Positions 45,352 through 55,814 of a stretch of 64,000 nucleotides of DNA are shown in pieces (position 1 is the stretch's first letter; the number at the start of each line of letters is the position of its first letter). The DNA comes from an uncultured Pelagibacteraceae bacterium (GTDB lineage: Bacteria; Pseudomonadota; Alphaproteobacteria; Pelagibacterales; Pelagibacteraceae). The notes under the pieces were generated by a model. The model searched no databases, was not told the DNA's origin, and was given only the letters and a program-made list of their open reading frames with translations. The position numbers and the translations under genes are program-made. The stretch covers positions 44,412-108,411 of the forward strand of contig CACPLR010000004.1 in the NCBI GenBank assembly GCA_902634885.1, read 5' to 3'.

Positions 45352-47907
45352 ATGAATCTTGTGATTGTTGAAAGTCCTGCAAAAGCAAAAACTATTAATA
45401 AATATTTAGGTTCTGATTATACTGTCTTAGCTAGTTATGGTCATATAAGAGACCTTCCTTCAAAAAATGGATCTGTAGATCCAGAAAATGATTTTAAAAT
45501 GATTTGGGAAATTGATAGTTTTTCCAAAAAATATCTCAAAGAAATAACAGACTCAGCAAAAAATTCTTCAAAAATTATACTTGCGACCGACCCTGATCGA
45601 GAAGGTGAAGCAATAGCGTGGCATGTAAGGGAGTTTTTAGAAGAAAAAAAACTTTTAAAAGATAAAAAAGTAGAAAGAGTTGTTTTTAATGAAATTACAA
45701 AAAAAGCTGTTACATCTGGTATAGACAATCCAAGGCAAATTGAGTCGCAGCTTGTAGATGCCTACATGGCAAGAAGAGCTTTAGATTATCTTGTTGGTTT
45801 CAATATATCTCCAATATTATGGACCAAATTACCAGGTTCGAAGTCCGCAGGTAGAGTCCAATCAGTAGCATTAAGATTGCTGACGGAAAGAGAACATGAA
45901 ATTGAAATTTTTAAGCCGGATGAATTTTGGACTATAAATGTTATTTTTGAGGACAAAAACAAATCCAAAATAACATCAAATTTAAATCAGTTGAATGGTA
46001 AGAAAATAGAAAAATTTACGTTCAAATCAAAAGACGATGTTAATAAGGCAGTAAATGAAATAAAAAAAAAAGAGTATCAAATCTCAGATATTAGTTCAAA
46101 AATTTATACAAGAAACCCATCTGGTCCGTTTACAACATCAACATTACAACAAACTGCATCTAGTAAACTAGGTTTTGGTGCTTCACGTACTATGCAAATT
46201 GCACAGAGATTGTATCAAGGAATTGACATTGAAGGAGATGCTATAGGCTTGATTACTTATATGAGGACTGACGGGACTAATATTTCAAAAGAGGCTATTG
46301 AAACTTTTAGAAGCTATATAAGTGATAATTTTGGAAAGAACTATCTACCTCAATCATCATTGAATTATTCTGGAAAAAAAGCAAAAAATGCTCAGGAAGC
46401 TCATGAAGCAATTAGACCCACAGAAATAACAAGAAATCCAGAGAGTTTGAAACAGTATTTAAGTTCAGATCAATATAAACTTTATAATTTGATTTGGTCT
46501 AGAGCGTTGTCATCTCAAATGGAGTCAGCTAAATTTGATAGAAAAACAATTACTATCACTTCAAAAGACTCAGAAAATATTTTTAAAGCAAGTGGATCAG
46601 TTTTAAAATTTGATGGATATTTAAAATTGACAAATGTTGAAGATGAAAATGAAAATGAGAAAATTCTACCTAATGTAGAAAAAGGTAATGTCAATATAAA
46701 AGAATTTATTGATGAACAGCATTTTACACAGCCGCCACCAAGATATTCTGAAGCAAGCCTGGTTAAAAAACTTGAGGAATTAGGAATAGGAAGACCCTCT
46801 ACATATGCAAGCATAATTTCTGTAATAGCTAATAGAGGTTATGCAGAAATTGAAAACAAAAGATTTTTTCCTACTGATAGAGGTAAATTATTATCGGCTT
46901 TTTTAGAGAAACTTTTTACAAAATATGTTGATTACGATTTCACAGCAAAATTAGAAGATCAACTCGATGACATAACTTCGGGTAAAGAAAATTGGATCAA
47001 AGTTTTAGAACAATTTTGGAAAGACTTTAATATAAATGTTTCAAATGTTAAGGAAAAAAGAACAAGAGAAGTTCTAGATCTTTTAAATGAAAGTCTTGGA
47101 AGTTTAATTTTTGAAGTCGACAAAGAAGGTAAAATTGACAGAAAATGTCAACTTTGTGATCAAGGACAACTAAGTCTTAAAAATAGTTTTAGAGGTGGTG
47201 CATTTATAGGATGTTCAAATTATCCTGAATGTAAGTTTACAAGACCACTATCTAAATCAAAAACAGCACAACAACTCATATTAGCTGAGCCAAAGTTAAT
47301 AGGTCAAAATGATTTTGGTAAAGATATTTTTTTAAAAAATGGAAGATTTGGACCATATTTACAATTTGAAAAAGAAATAATTGAAGAAGAAAATAAAATT
47401 CAAAAAAGAAAAAAAAATAAAAAGAAAGATGATAATATAAAAAATGTCTCAATACCTAAAGGAATTGACTATAAATTTATAGACTTAAATAAAGCAAAAT
47501 TTCTCTGCTCATTACCTATTTCTTTAGGAAAAAATCCTGAAAACGATAAAGACATCACACTAAATGTTGGAAGATTTGGTCCATATTTAAAATGTGAAAA
47601 TAAGTCAGCAAGATTAGAAAATGTAGATGAATTATTTTCAATTGGTTTAAATAGAGCAATAACATTAATAGGAGAAGCAAAACCAGGAAGAATATCCTCT
47701 GCATTAATTAAAGATTTAGGAGAACATCCTGAAGATAAGAAGCCTGTAAGAATAATGAAGGGCCAGTATGGTCCATATATAAAATATAAGTCTTTAAATG
47801 CAACCATACCTGAAGAAAAAGATCCAACAGAATTAACTATGGAAGAAGCTTTGATTTTAATTGAGAAAAGAAAAGAATACGATAAAAATAAAAAGAGAAA
47901 AAAATAG
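45352..47907 (+). CDS. topA: DNA topoisomerase I
   Basis: Relaxes negative supercoils; 851 aa. The TOPRIM domain has VIVESPAKAKTINKYLG (Glu7) and ATDPDREGEAIAWH (79-91). The catalytic tyrosine is Tyr303 in GLITYMRTDGTNIS. GRPSTYASIISVIANRGY and the LEDQLDDI segment close the core. The C-terminus has one four-cysteine finger (CQLCDQG..., GCSNYPEC) and three repeat units marked by GRFGPYL, GRFGPYLKC and GQYGPYIKY. It is followed at once by the RidA-family gene. Confidence 0.98.
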   Translation: MNLVIVESPAKAKTINKYLGSDYTVLASYGHIRDLPSKNGSVDPENDFKMIWEIDSFSKKYLKEITDSAKNSSKIILATDPDREGEAIAWHVREFLEEKKLLKDKKVERVVFNEITKKAVTSGIDNPRQIESQLVDAYMARRALDYLVGFNISPILWTKLPGSKSAGRVQSVALRLLTEREHEIEIFKPDEFWTINVIFEDKNKSKITSNLNQLNGKKIEKFTFKSKDDVNKAVNEIKKKEYQISDISSKIYTRNPSGPFTTSTLQQTASSKLGFGASRTMQIAQRLYQGIDIEGDAIGLITYMRTDGTNISKEAIETFRSYISDNFGKNYLPQSSLNYSGKKAKNAQEAHEAIRPTEITRNPESLKQYLSSDQYKLYNLIWSRALSSQMESAKFDRKTITITSKDSENIFKASGSVLKFDGYLKLTNVEDENENEKILPNVEKGNVNIKEFIDEQHFTQPPPRYSEASLVKKLEELGIGRPSTYASIISVIANRGYAEIENKRFFPTDRGKLLSAFLEKLFTKYVDYDFTAKLEDQLDDITSGKENWIKVLEQFWKDFNINVSNVKEKRTREVLDLLNESLGSLIFEVDKEGKIDRKCQLCDQGQLSLKNSFRGGAFIGCSNYPECKFTRPLSKSKTAQQLILAEPKLIGQNDFGKDIFLKNGRFGPYLQFEKEIIEEENKIQKRKKNKKKDDNIKNVSIPKGIDYKFIDLNKAKFLCSLPISLGKNPENDKDITLNVGRFGPYLKCENKSARLENVDELFSIGLNRAITLIGEAKPGRISSALIKDLGEHPEDKKPVRIMKGQYGPYIKYKSLNATIPEEKDPTELTMEEALILIEKRKEYDKNKKRKK

Positions 47908-48369
47908 ATGTCTATAGATAATAAAATTAAAGAGCTAGGTCTTGAACTTCCAAATGCAGCTGATCCTGTTGGGTCATATGTTGCAACAAAGATAGTTGGT
48001 AAATTACTTTATATATCAGGTCAAATTTCCATAGATAAAGATGGTAAACTTATTAAAGGTAAAATAGGAAGAGACTTAACTGTAGAAGATGGATACAAAG
48101 CTGCTGAAAGGTGTGCACTAAGTATTGTCTCCCAAGTTAAAAAAGCTTGTGAAAATGATTTATCTAAAATCAAAGAATGTGTAAAATTAACTGGATTTGT
48201 TAATTCAACAGATGATTTTACAGACCAACCAAAAGTTATTAATGGTGCCTCTGACATAGTAGCGAAAATTTTTTCAGAAAAAGGAATGCATACAAGAGCA
48301 GCCGTAAGTACTAATAGTTTGCCTTTAGGTGTGGCTGTTGAAGTTGATGCAATATTTGAATTAAATTAA
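47908..48369 (+). CDS. RidA (YjgF/YER057c/UK114) family protein
   Basis: Small trimeric deaminase-like protein of 153 aa. It contains KLLYISGQISIDKDGKLI, DGYKAAERCALSIVSQVK, VNSTDDFTDQPKVINGASD and HTRAAVSTNSLPLGVAVEVDA. The arginine in HTRAAV is the position that binds the acid group in RidA enzymes, so imine/enamine hydrolysis is possible. The longer N-terminus and LPNAADPVGSY place it in a subgroup distinct from E. coli RidA. It starts right after topA. Its physiological substrate is unknown. Confidence 0.9.
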   Translation: MSIDNKIKELGLELPNAADPVGSYVATKIVGKLLYISGQISIDKDGKLIKGKIGRDLTVEDGYKAAERCALSIVSQVKKACENDLSKIKECVKLTGFVNSTDDFTDQPKVINGASDIVAKIFSEKGMHTRAAVSTNSLPLGVAVEVDAIFELN

Positions 48370-48370
48370 T

Positions 48371-49669
48371 TTATCTCCCAACACCAAAATAATCGATTTT
48401 TAATTTTTTCATTGTCGAAGGTGAGTACATGTTTCTCATATCATATATTTTGAATTTCTTTTTTTTTGTTAATTTCTTAAAATTCAATAATTTAAAATCA
48501 TTCCACTCAGTATGTAGAATAATTAAATCAGCTTTAAAACAGGCAGAAGAAATCGTACTGCAATAATTAACATTTTTAAACCCTTTAAAGTCAACTTTTT
48601 CACCAGAAGGATCATAATATCTAATTTTACTATTTTTTTTATTTAGATATTTGATCAATGGTATGCTTGGTGCTTCACGCATATCATCTGTGTTCGGTTT
48701 AAATGTTACTCCCAAAAAAGTAATAATTTTATTATTAAAATTACCATAGAGAATTTTTTTAATTTTATTAATTAGTAACTTTTTTCGGTTATTATTTGAA
48801 TTAGTTACAGTTTTAACAATGGTCAAATCAGTTTTAAATTTATTTCCAATATCAATCAATGCGCGAGTATCTTTTGGAAAACATGATCCACCATAACCAG
48901 GTCCTGCTCTTAAAAACCTAGCACCTATTCGTTCATCTGAACCCATACCAAGAGATATATCTTTAACATCAACACCTGCGTTTTCACACAAATTAGCTAT
49001 TTCATTTATAAATGAAATTTTTGTCGCTAAGAAAGCGTTTGAAGCGTATTTTATAAGTTCTGCCGCTCTTCTTGATGTATTAAAGTATCTGCTTGTTTTT
49101 TTAATAATTGGTAAATAAAGTGATTTTAATATTTTGTTGGCTTTTTTACTGTCTGTTCCAATAATAATTCTATCAGGATAAATAAAATCTCTTATTGCCT
49201 CACCCTCTCTAAGAAATTCAGGGTTTGATACTATATCAACTAATTTTTTTTTCTTTAAATTTATTAAAATCTTCTCAATCTCATCTCCAGTAGATACAGG
49301 CACTGTGGATTTTGTGATAATTATTTTATATTTTTTTATTATTTTCTTTAAATCCTTTACTACACTAAATATATGTTTTAAATTAGCAGAGTTTGCATTT
49401 TTTTTACTAGGTGTACCGACACAGATAAAAATTATATCTGAATTTGTAACTGCTTTTTTTAAATTTGAAGTAAAAATTAATCTTTTTTGTTTATAATTTT
49501 TTTTTAAAATTTCCTCAAGACCAGGTTCAAATATTGGTACTATGCCTTTATTTAGTAAATCAATTTTTTTCTGATCTTTATCTACACAGTAAACTGTATT
49601 TCCGACATCAGAAAAGCATACACCACTTACAAGACCCACATAACCAGTACCTATCATGCAAAGTTTCAT
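48371..49669 (-). CDS. ugd: UDP-glucose 6-dehydrogenase
   Basis: Oxidises UDP-glucose to UDP-glucuronate for surface polysaccharide (432 aa). The NAD site is MIGTGYVGLVSGVCFSD, with FICVGTPS, TKSTVPVSTGD and NPEFLREGEAI following. The catalytic Cys263 stands in GYGGSCFPKDTRAL. The C-terminal domain has GVTFKPNTDDMREAPS. It overlaps galU by four bases, which makes its substrate. The stop is one base from the RidA gene on the other strand. Confidence 0.97.
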   Translation of the reverse strand: MKLCMIGTGYVGLVSGVCFSDVGNTVYCVDKDQKKIDLLNKGIVPIFEPGLEEILKKNYKQKRLIFTSNLKKAVTNSDIIFICVGTPSKKNANSANLKHIFSVVKDLKKIIKKYKIIITKSTVPVSTGDEIEKILINLKKKKLVDIVSNPEFLREGEAIRDFIYPDRIIIGTDSKKANKILKSLYLPIIKKTSRYFNTSRRAAELIKYASNAFLATKISFINEIANLCENAGVDVKDISLGMGSDERIGARFLRAGPGYGGSCFPKDTRALIDIGNKFKTDLTIVKTVTNSNNNRKKLLINKIKKILYGNFNNKIITFLGVTFKPNTDDMREAPSIPLIKYLNKKNSKIRYYDPSGEKVDFKGFKNVNYCSTISSACFKADLIILHTEWNDFKLLNFKKLTKKKKFKIYDMRNMYSPSTMKKLKIDYFGVGR

Positions 49670-50481
49670 AATTTACCAATTTCAATGTTGGATTTTATAA
49701 ACCCGTTCATTGTACCGCAGTCTAAATATTTTCCTGCAAAGTTGTGTGCAATAAATTTTTCATTTTCATTAATTAAAGATTGTATTGCGTCTGTTATGTG
49801 AATTTCACCACCTTTGCCAGGTTTTTGGTGTAATAATTTTTTAAAAATAGTTTTTGGTAAAATATATCTTCCAATTACAGCTTTGTTTGATGGTGCATTC
49901 TTGATAGATGGTTTTTCTACTACCTCTTTTATAAGAAAGTTATTTTTAGATATTTTTTTACTTAAATTATAAATACCCCACCTAGATACAGTTTTTTTTT
50001 TAACATTCATGCTCGCCATTACAGATGATTTATATTTCTTGTGAGCAGAAATCATTGATTTTGAGCAATTATATTTCATAATCAAGTCATCAGGTAACAA
50101 CATTAAAAAATATTTGTCTTTAATATATTTTTTTGTTTTGAGAACAGCGTCACCTGTGCCCTTTGGTTTATTTTGATAAACAAATTTTATCATTTTTTTA
50201 TATTTAAGAATTTTTTTATATTCTTCGATAACTTTTGAATCCTTTTTCTTTTTAATAATATTTTTATAAAAAGTATCGCTGTAAAAATACTTTTTAATCA
50301 TTAGTTTTTTTTGTGAAATAATAAAAATGATTTCTTTAATACCTGCTTCAATACATTCATTTAGAATATATTCTACACCTGGTCTACCATTGATTGGTAA
50401 TAATTCTTTTGCAAATACGCTTGTCAGAGGTAGTAATCTTGTGCCTTGACCAGCCAATGGTATTATTGCTTGTTTAATCAT
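49666..50481 (-). CDS. galU: UTP-glucose-1-phosphate uridylyltransferase
   Basis: Makes UDP-glucose (271 aa, slightly short of the usual 290). The nucleotide site is IPLAGQGTRLLPLT, with PINGRPGVEYILNECIEAG, QNKPKGTGDAVLKTK, LLPDDLIM, VVEKPSIKNAPSNKAVIGRYIL and GGEIHITDAIQ. It is divergent from panC with 34 bases between starts. With ugd it forms a two-gene UDP-glucuronate module. Confidence 0.97.
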   Translation of the reverse strand: MIKQAIIPLAGQGTRLLPLTSVFAKELLPINGRPGVEYILNECIEAGIKEIIFIISQKKLMIKKYFYSDTFYKNIIKKKKDSKVIEEYKKILKYKKMIKFVYQNKPKGTGDAVLKTKKYIKDKYFLMLLPDDLIMKYNCSKSMISAHKKYKSSVMASMNVKKKTVSRWGIYNLSKKISKNNFLIKEVVEKPSIKNAPSNKAVIGRYILPKTIFKKLLHQKPGKGGEIHITDAIQSLINENEKFIAHNFAGKYLDCGTMNGFIKSNIEIGKL

Positions 50482-50515
50482 GTAAATGTTTTACTTATAA
50501 TTCGTTTTATTACAA

Positions 50516-51328
50516 ATGAAAATTTTAAAGACAAAAGATGATCTAAAAGAGGCAATTCTAAATTGCAAACATTTAGGTTTTGTTCCAACTATGGGCAGTT
50601 TGCACAAAGGTCATATTTCGTTAATCAAAAATTCTCAAAAAAAATCTAGCAAAACAATTGTAAGTATATTTGTAAATCCAACACAATTTAATGATAAGAA
50701 CGATTATAAAACATACCCAAAAAATATTAATCAGGATATTAAAATATTAAAAAAGTTAAGAGTTAATTTTGTTTTTATACCAAAAGTTAAAGATATCTAT
50801 AACAATAAAATAAATTCAAAATTTAAGCTTAAGAAAAGTGAAAAAATATTGTGTGCTGATAAAAGAAAGGGTCATTTTGAAGGAGTTTTAGAGGTAATGG
50901 ATCGACTTTTAAATTTAATAAAACCTGAGTTTTTATATTTGGGAGAAAAGGATTTTCAACAACAATATTTAATAAACAAATATTTACATAAAAAACATAA
51001 GTTCAAGCTTATAATTTGTAAGACGATAAGACATAACAAAATGGCATTATCCTCAAGAAATCTTAAACTTAAAAAAAAATCATTTAAGACAGCACAACTA
51101 ATTGCTGAAGAGCTGTCTCGAATTAAACATAAATATAAAAATTATAATTTTAGAATAAAAAACAATAAATTTTTTTTAATTAAATATTTAGAAAATAAAT
51201 ATTTAATAAAAGTAGAATATTTGGACTTTAGAAACATGAATAATCTAAATAGTTCGAAATTTAAAACTAAATTTAAATTATTTATCGCTTATTATATTGA
51301 TAATGTAAGGTTAATAGATAATTTTTAG
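50516..51328 (+). CDS. panC: Pantothenate synthetase
   Basis: Joins pantoate and beta-alanine using ATP; 270 aa. Motifs are GFVPTMGSLHKGHISLIK, SIFVNPTQFNDKNDYKTYP, LYLGEKDFQQQYLI and ALSSRNLKL. The C-terminal domain is very A+T-driven (Lys/Asn-rich) and diverged. panB, panD and panE are not in the window. It ends one base from mgtE on the other strand. Confidence 0.95.
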   Translation: MKILKTKDDLKEAILNCKHLGFVPTMGSLHKGHISLIKNSQKKSSKTIVSIFVNPTQFNDKNDYKTYPKNINQDIKILKKLRVNFVFIPKVKDIYNNKINSKFKLKKSEKILCADKRKGHFEGVLEVMDRLLNLIKPEFLYLGEKDFQQQYLINKYLHKKHKFKLIICKTIRHNKMALSSRNLKLKKKSFKTAQLIAEELSRIKHKYKNYNFRIKNNKFFLIKYLENKYLIKVEYLDFRNMNNLNSSKFKTKFKLFIAYYIDNVRLIDNF

Positions 51329-51329
51329 G

Positions 51330-52703
51330 TTACAAAAAATATGCTCCAACGCCTAAAAATGAAACAAAGCCAATTACATCAGTAATAGTTGTTACAAATA
51401 CACTTGATGCAATTGCAGGATCAATATTCATTTTCTTTAGAGTGAATGGAACTAAAATTCCAAATAAACCTGCAATAATCATTGTTAGCACCATTGAAAT
51501 TGAAATGATTATCGAGAGCATACTATCTTGAAACCAAATTTGTACAATAAATGCACTTATCGCAGCAAATATTACTCCATTTAAAATACCAATTGAAAAT
51601 TCTTTGAAAACATTTGATGAGAAATTATTTCGTGTTAAATCGTTGGTTGCAATTGTTCTTACTGTTACTGCTAAAGTCTGCATACCAGCATTACCACCCA
51701 TAGATGCAACAATCGGCATTAAAAAAGCTAAAACAACCATTTGTTCTATCGTAGCACCAAATAGACTAATGCACCAAGTTGCTAAAAAGGCAGTAAATAG
51801 ATTTAATAACAACCAATTAAATCTTCTTTTGGTTTTTTTTACAATTCCATCTGTAATTTCTTCATCCCCTACCCCAGCAAGTCTTAATGCATCTTCTTCA
51901 GCTTCCTCTTTTAATACTGTTAGAACATCGTCATTCATTATCATTCCAACTAATTTATTATTTTTATCTACAACTGCTGCAGAGTTAAGATTGTAATTTT
52001 CAAATAAATTTGCAACCTCTTCTTTGTCCATTTCAACAGGAATTAATAATTGGGACTCGGACATGATAGTTTCCATTTTTGTGTCTCTTGGTGTTGTTAA
52101 AACTCTTGATGATGGAACCGTACCTATAGGTTTAAAATCTTCGTTAACAATAAAAATTTCTAAGAATTCTTCTGGTAAATCTTTATTTTCTCTTAAATAA
52201 TCGATTGTCTGCCCAACTGACCAATTGCTTGGAATAGCAGTAAACTCACGTTGCATTAATCTTGCTGCTGTGTCTTCTGGATAACTTAAACTTTCAAGAA
52301 GAGCAAATCGGTCTTTAGGTGGTAGAGAACTTAAAATTGAATTTTTGTCCTCCTCCGGAACATTTTCTAATATAGAAATTGCATCGTCTGACTCTAGACC
52401 TTTAAGTATACTAACTATAGAATCTGAGGATAAATAAGTTATAATTTCACTTTGAATTGCCTCATTTAGCTCTACAAAAACCTCAGGATCTATATTAAAA
52501 TTGTTTAACTTTATTAAACTTTCTCTATCATTTTGGCTTAAATGTTCAATTATATCTGCTGCATCAGCAGGATGCATTTCATTAAATGAGTTGTTTATAA
52601 ATTGAGTATCGTCATTAGCAATTTTTGTTGTGACAACTCTTAGATATTCCTTGTTAAATTCAAAATTTACTTTTTTATCTTTAGTTTTTTTGTTTAAAGA
52701 CAT
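51330..52703 (-). CDS. mgtE: Magnesium transporter MgtE
   Basis: Mg2+ channel/transporter of 457 aa from the ATG at 52703 (MSLNKKTKDKK). The cytoplasmic N domain (about 30-130) has HPADAADIIEHL and LPPKDRFALLESL; two CBS domains (about 140-255) follow, with VDKNNKLVGMIMNDD. Five membrane helices at the C-terminus include FLMPIVASMGGNAGMQTLAV, the pore-forming segment. A farther ATG at 52817 would reach into lipB on the other strand and adds a non-family extension, so I reject it. Confidence 0.95.
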   Translation of the reverse strand: MSLNKKTKDKKVNFEFNKEYLRVVTTKIANDDTQFINNSFNEMHPADAADIIEHLSQNDRESLIKLNNFNIDPEVFVELNEAIQSEIITYLSSDSIVSILKGLESDDAISILENVPEEDKNSILSSLPPKDRFALLESLSYPEDTAARLMQREFTAIPSNWSVGQTIDYLRENKDLPEEFLEIFIVNEDFKPIGTVPSSRVLTTPRDTKMETIMSESQLLIPVEMDKEEVANLFENYNLNSAAVVDKNNKLVGMIMNDDVLTVLKEEAEEDALRLAGVGDEEITDGIVKKTKRRFNWLLLNLFTAFLATWCISLFGATIEQMVVLAFLMPIVASMGGNAGMQTLAVTVRTIATNDLTRNNFSSNVFKEFSIGILNGVIFAAISAFIVQIWFQDSMLSIIISISMVLTMIIAGLFGILVPFTLKKMNIDPAIASSVFVTTITDVIGFVSFLGVGAYFL

Positions 52704-52764
52704 AAATCTACCTATAATTGTGATTTGCACTATTAATACATAATAAAGATAATACAATTTATAA

Positions 52765-53382
52765 ATGAACCTAGAGATCAAAAAGTCAATAAAACCAGTA
52801 AAATATTCTGAGGCCATTAATCTATTAGAATACAGACTAAAAGATTTATATGAGAATAATGGTAAAGAATTGATTTGGACTTTAGAGCATGATGAAATTT
52901 TTACAGCAGGGACTTCTTATAATGAAAATGAAATAATTGATAAATCAATTAAAGTATTAAAGACAAATAGAGGTGGTAAAATAACCTACCATGGCCCAGG
53001 ACAATTGATTTGTTATTTTGTTTTAGATTTAAGAAAAAAAAAGGATATTAGAAAATTTATCAATTTAATTGAAAAAACTATAACTCAAACTTTAAAGTTA
53101 TACAACATCGAGACTGTTCCAGATAAAGAAAATATTGGAATCTGGCATAAAACAAACAATGAAGTAAATAAAATTGCAGCTATTGGAATTAGAGTTAGCA
53201 AATGGATTGCATACCATGGCTTTTCTATAAATATAAATAATGACTTAGAAAATTATAAAAAAATTGTCCCATGTGGTATTTCAGATAAAGGAGTTACGAA
53301 TTTAAAAAATATTATAAATCAGGATTATTCAAAACTTGGTGATAAATTAATAGAAAATTTTGTTTCTAATTTGAAAATCTAA
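52765..53382 (+). CDS. lipB: Octanoyl-[acyl-carrier-protein]:protein N-octanoyltransferase
   Basis: Transfers octanoate to lipoyl domains of 2-oxoacid dehydrogenases and the glycine cleavage H protein; 205 aa. It has [45 protein letters not shown] with Lys136, and catalytic Cys170 in [14 protein letters not shown]. It is divergent from mgtE (61 bases). Its end overlaps rluC by 17 bases on the other strand. Confidence 0.96.
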   Translation: MNLEIKKSIKPVKYSEAINLLEYRLKDLYENNGKELIWTLEHDEIFTAGTSYNENEIIDKSIKVLKTNRGGKITYHGPGQLICYFVLDLRKKKDIRKFINLIEKTITQTLKLYNIETVPDKENIGIWHKTNNEVNKIAAIGIRVSKWIAYHGFSININNDLENYKKIVPCGISDKGVTNLKNIINQDYSKLGDKLIENFVSNLKI

Positions 53383-54277
53383 GGCGTTTTGATTTTAACA
53401 ATCTTTTAAAATAATCTGGTAATAACGCTGAATACGTATGCTTTACATCATTAATTTTAAATTTTATTTGATATGAGTGTAACATTAAATTTTTATTTAT
53501 TCCCTTATTGGAATTTGATAATTTATATTTTGTATCTCCAAAAATAGGATTGCCTATTGCATACAATTGTTTACGTAATTGATGCTTTCTTCCTGTGATA
53601 GGTTTTAATTCTAATAAGCTAGCTTCAGAATTTTTATCTAATACTTTGTAAATTGTTTTTGCTTTTTCAATAACTTTTTTACCACCATCATATCTAATTA
53701 AATCATCTTCCCATGTGCCTGAGTTTTTAGATATTTCACCTTGACAGATAGCCAAGTAAGTTTTGTGAACTTTTCGTAACCTAAATAAAGTAGTTAACAA
53801 TTGAGCACTTTCTCTATTCTTTGCAATTATAAATACACCAGAGGTGTCTTTGTCTAGTCTATGAACAGAGTATGGTTTAGATCCTTCAAAAATTTCGCTT
53901 TTAGTAAAAATATCAACCAGATTTTTTTTTGATTTAGTTCCACCCTGGACAGAAATCCCTGAAGCTTTATTTAATACTATAAAGTTATCATTGTTTTCAA
54001 TAATCAAATCTTCATTCTGTTTAATAATTTCTTTATTAGGATTAAATTTTGTTTTGGATTGTTTAATTTTTTCTTCAAAATTAAAGTTAAAAAAACTTAT
54101 TTTATCGTCTGTTCTAACTTTTTGAGAACTTTTGATTTTTTTTTGATTTAACTTAATTTTTCCATTTCTTAAATTTTTTTCTATTAATCCTTGCGGTATT
54201 TTTCCTAAATAATTTCTTAAAAATCTATCTATACGCATATTATTATAAAATGTTTTGACTAATATTATTTTTTTCAT
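53366..54277 (-). CDS. rluC: Ribosomal large-subunit pseudouridine synthase (RluC/RluD family)
   Basis: RNA pseudouridine synthase of 303 aa. The S4 RNA-binding domain covers about 12-65 ([21 protein letters not shown]), then the catalytic domain with [13 protein letters not shown], the signature [11 protein letters not shown] (catalytic Asp142), HKTYLAIC and [16 protein letters not shown]. This layout is that of RluC, which acts on 23S rRNA, but site specificity cannot be read directly. The start is the ATG at 54277; a TTG at 54298 is less likely. Confidence 0.9.
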   Translation of the reverse strand: MKKIILVKTFYNNMRIDRFLRNYLGKIPQGLIEKNLRNGKIKLNQKKIKSSQKVRTDDKISFFNFNFEEKIKQSKTKFNPNKEIIKQNEDLIIENNDNFIVLNKASGISVQGGTKSKKNLVDIFTKSEIFEGSKPYSVHRLDKDTSGVFIIAKNRESAQLLTTLFRLRKVHKTYLAICQGEISKNSGTWEDDLIRYDGGKKVIEKAKTIYKVLDKNSEASLLELKPITGRKHQLRKQLYAIGNPIFGDTKYKLSNSNKGINKNLMLHSYQIKFKINDVKHTYSALLPDYFKRLLKSKRLRFSN

Positions 54278-54293
54278 AAGGATAAACCAAAGT

Positions 54294-54318
54294 ATCAATT
54301 ATTGATTTTAAAAATCAA
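54294..54318 (-). terminator. Nested palindromes between rplQ and rluC
   Basis: Two inverted repeats share one arm: ATCAAT-T-ATTGAT (54294-54306) and TTGATTTT-A-AAAATCAA (54302-54318). They fill much of the 65-base gap after rplQ, the last gene of the ribosomal block. They could end the ribosomal transcript or act as an operator for rluC. No clear T run follows, so the terminator label is tentative. Confidence 0.3.
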
Positions 54319-54342
54319 AGATAATACTGTTGTATATTTTAA

Positions 54343-54786
54343 TTAAGCAGTGACTTGATTTTTGTCTTCTGATTTAGGTGATGCTGTTGCTGCATCTTTT
54401 GTCTTTTTATCTACCCTTTTCGCCTCAACGTCTCTGTCTACAAACTCAATAACAGCCATTGGTGCATTATCACCATATCTAAAGCCAGCTTTAATTATTC
54501 TTGTATAGCCACCTTTTCTATTTTCATAACGTTTTGAAAGTGTTTTTTTTACTTTATTTGCAGATTTTGTATCTTGCAGTTTTGAAATCAGAGTTTTTGT
54601 ATTTTGTAAGTTATCATTTTTTCCTAAAGTAATGATTTTGTCAGCCTGAGGTTTCAGCGCCTTGGCTTTTGGGAGTGTTGTGGTAATTTGTTCATATTTA
54701 ATTAATGAATTCAACATATTTTTAATCAAAGCTTTTCTATGTTCTGAAGTTCTGTTTAATTTTTTATAACCAAACTTATGTCTCAT
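54343..54786 (-). CDS. rplQ: 50S ribosomal protein L17
   Basis: L17, 147 aa. It starts [20 protein letters not shown] and has [20 protein letters not shown] and the [20 protein letters not shown] segment. A charged tail of about 25 residues ([20 protein letters not shown]) extends beyond the core, as in several alphaproteobacteria. Its ATG shares a base with the rpoA stop; rpoA-rplQ is the universal order. Confidence 0.97.
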   Translation of the reverse strand: MRHKFGYKKLNRTSEHRKALIKNMLNSLIKYEQITTTLPKAKALKPQADKIITLGKNDNLQNTKTLISKLQDTKSANKVKKTLSKRYENRKGGYTRIIKAGFRYGDNAPMAVIEFVDRDVEAKRVDKKTKDAATASPKSEDKNQVTA

Positions 54787-55814
54787 TAAATAGCTTCCTC
54801 GAGTTTTTTAGATAATTCAGCAATGTTATCTGGAGGCCAATTAGGTATTTCCATGCCTAAATAAAGTGACATTCCAGTTAAAACCTCTTTTATCTCATTT
54901 AGTGATTTTCTTCCGAAATTAGGTGTCCTCAACATTTCACCCTCAGATTTTTGAACTAAATCGCCAATATAAATAATATTATCATTTTTAAGACAGTTCA
55001 TTGATCTTACTGACAATTCTAATTCATCTACTTTCCTTAATAAGTTTTTGTTGAATTCTGGTTCGGTTGGTTGTTCTCTAACTATAACCTCTTGTGGTTC
55101 ATCAAAATTAACAAACATTCCAAGTTGATCTTGGAAGATTCTAGCTGAGTAAGCAACAGCATCCTCAGCAGAAATAGAACCATTTGTTTCTACTTCCATT
55201 GTTAGTTTATCATAATCTAAAGCTTTACCTTCTCTAGCTGTACTTACCGAATATGAAACCTTTTTAACAGGGCTAAACAAAGAGTCTATAGGTATTAAAC
55301 CCAAAGGTGGTTCTTCAGGTTTATTCATCTCCGCTGATATATATCCTTTTCCAGAGCCCACGGTCATCTCCATATGAAAATTAGTTTTTTCATCTAAATT
55401 ACATATAACTAAATCGGGGTTCAATATTTCAATATCATTAACAGGCAATATATCTGAGGCTTTGATCTCACCAGGTCCTTTAGCATCTAGTATAAGTTTT
55501 TTTGATGTTTCTGAATTACTTTTAAGTGCTAAAGATTTAATATTTAATACTATGTCAGTTACATCTTCTCTCACACCTTTTATAGATGTGAACTCATGGA
55601 GCACACCATCAATTTGAATTGCTGTGACCGCTGTCCCTCTTATAGATGATAGTAAAATTCTTCTAAGAGAATTACCTAAAGTTAAGCCATAACCTTTTTC
55701 CAAAGGTTCGGCTGTTATTTTAGCGTGTGATTTATCATCACTAATTTGAACATCTAATTTTGCAGGCTTTATTAATGATTTCCAATTTTTTGAATTTGCT
55801 TCAGATTGTTCCAT
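54786..55814 (-). CDS. rpoA: DNA-directed RNA polymerase subunit alpha
   Basis: Assembly platform of RNA polymerase, 342 aa. The N-terminal domain has [21 protein letters not shown] and the [16 protein letters not shown] segment. The C-terminal domain (about 260-342) has [31 protein letters not shown] sequence ([19 protein letters not shown]), which binds UP elements and activators. Full length. It lies between rpsK and rplQ. Confidence 0.98.
   Translation of the reverse strand: MEQSEANSKNWKSLIKPAKLDVQISDDKSHAKITAEPLEKGYGLTLGNSLRRILLSSIRGTAVTAIQIDGVLHEFTSIKGVREDVTDIVLNIKSLALKSNSETSKKLILDAKGPGEIKASDILPVNDIEILNPDLVICNLDEKTNFHMEMTVGSGKGYISAEMNKPEEPPLGLIPIDSLFSPVKKVSYSVSTAREGKALDYDKLTMEVETNGSISAEDAVAYSARIFQDQLGMFVNFDEPQEVIVREQPTEPEFNKNLLRKVDELELSVRSMNCLKNDNIIYIGDLVQKSEGEMLRTPNFGRKSLNEIKEVLTGMSLYLGMEIPNWPPDNIAELSKKLEEAI

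Noticed and set aside
47469..47807. 112-codon frame on the - strand
   Set aside because: It is the shadow of the topA C-terminal repeats.
52704..52817. Upstream ATG extending mgtE by 38 residues
   Set aside because: The extension would overlap lipB and its promoter on the other strand and is not part of the MgtE family; the ATG at 52703 fits homologues.
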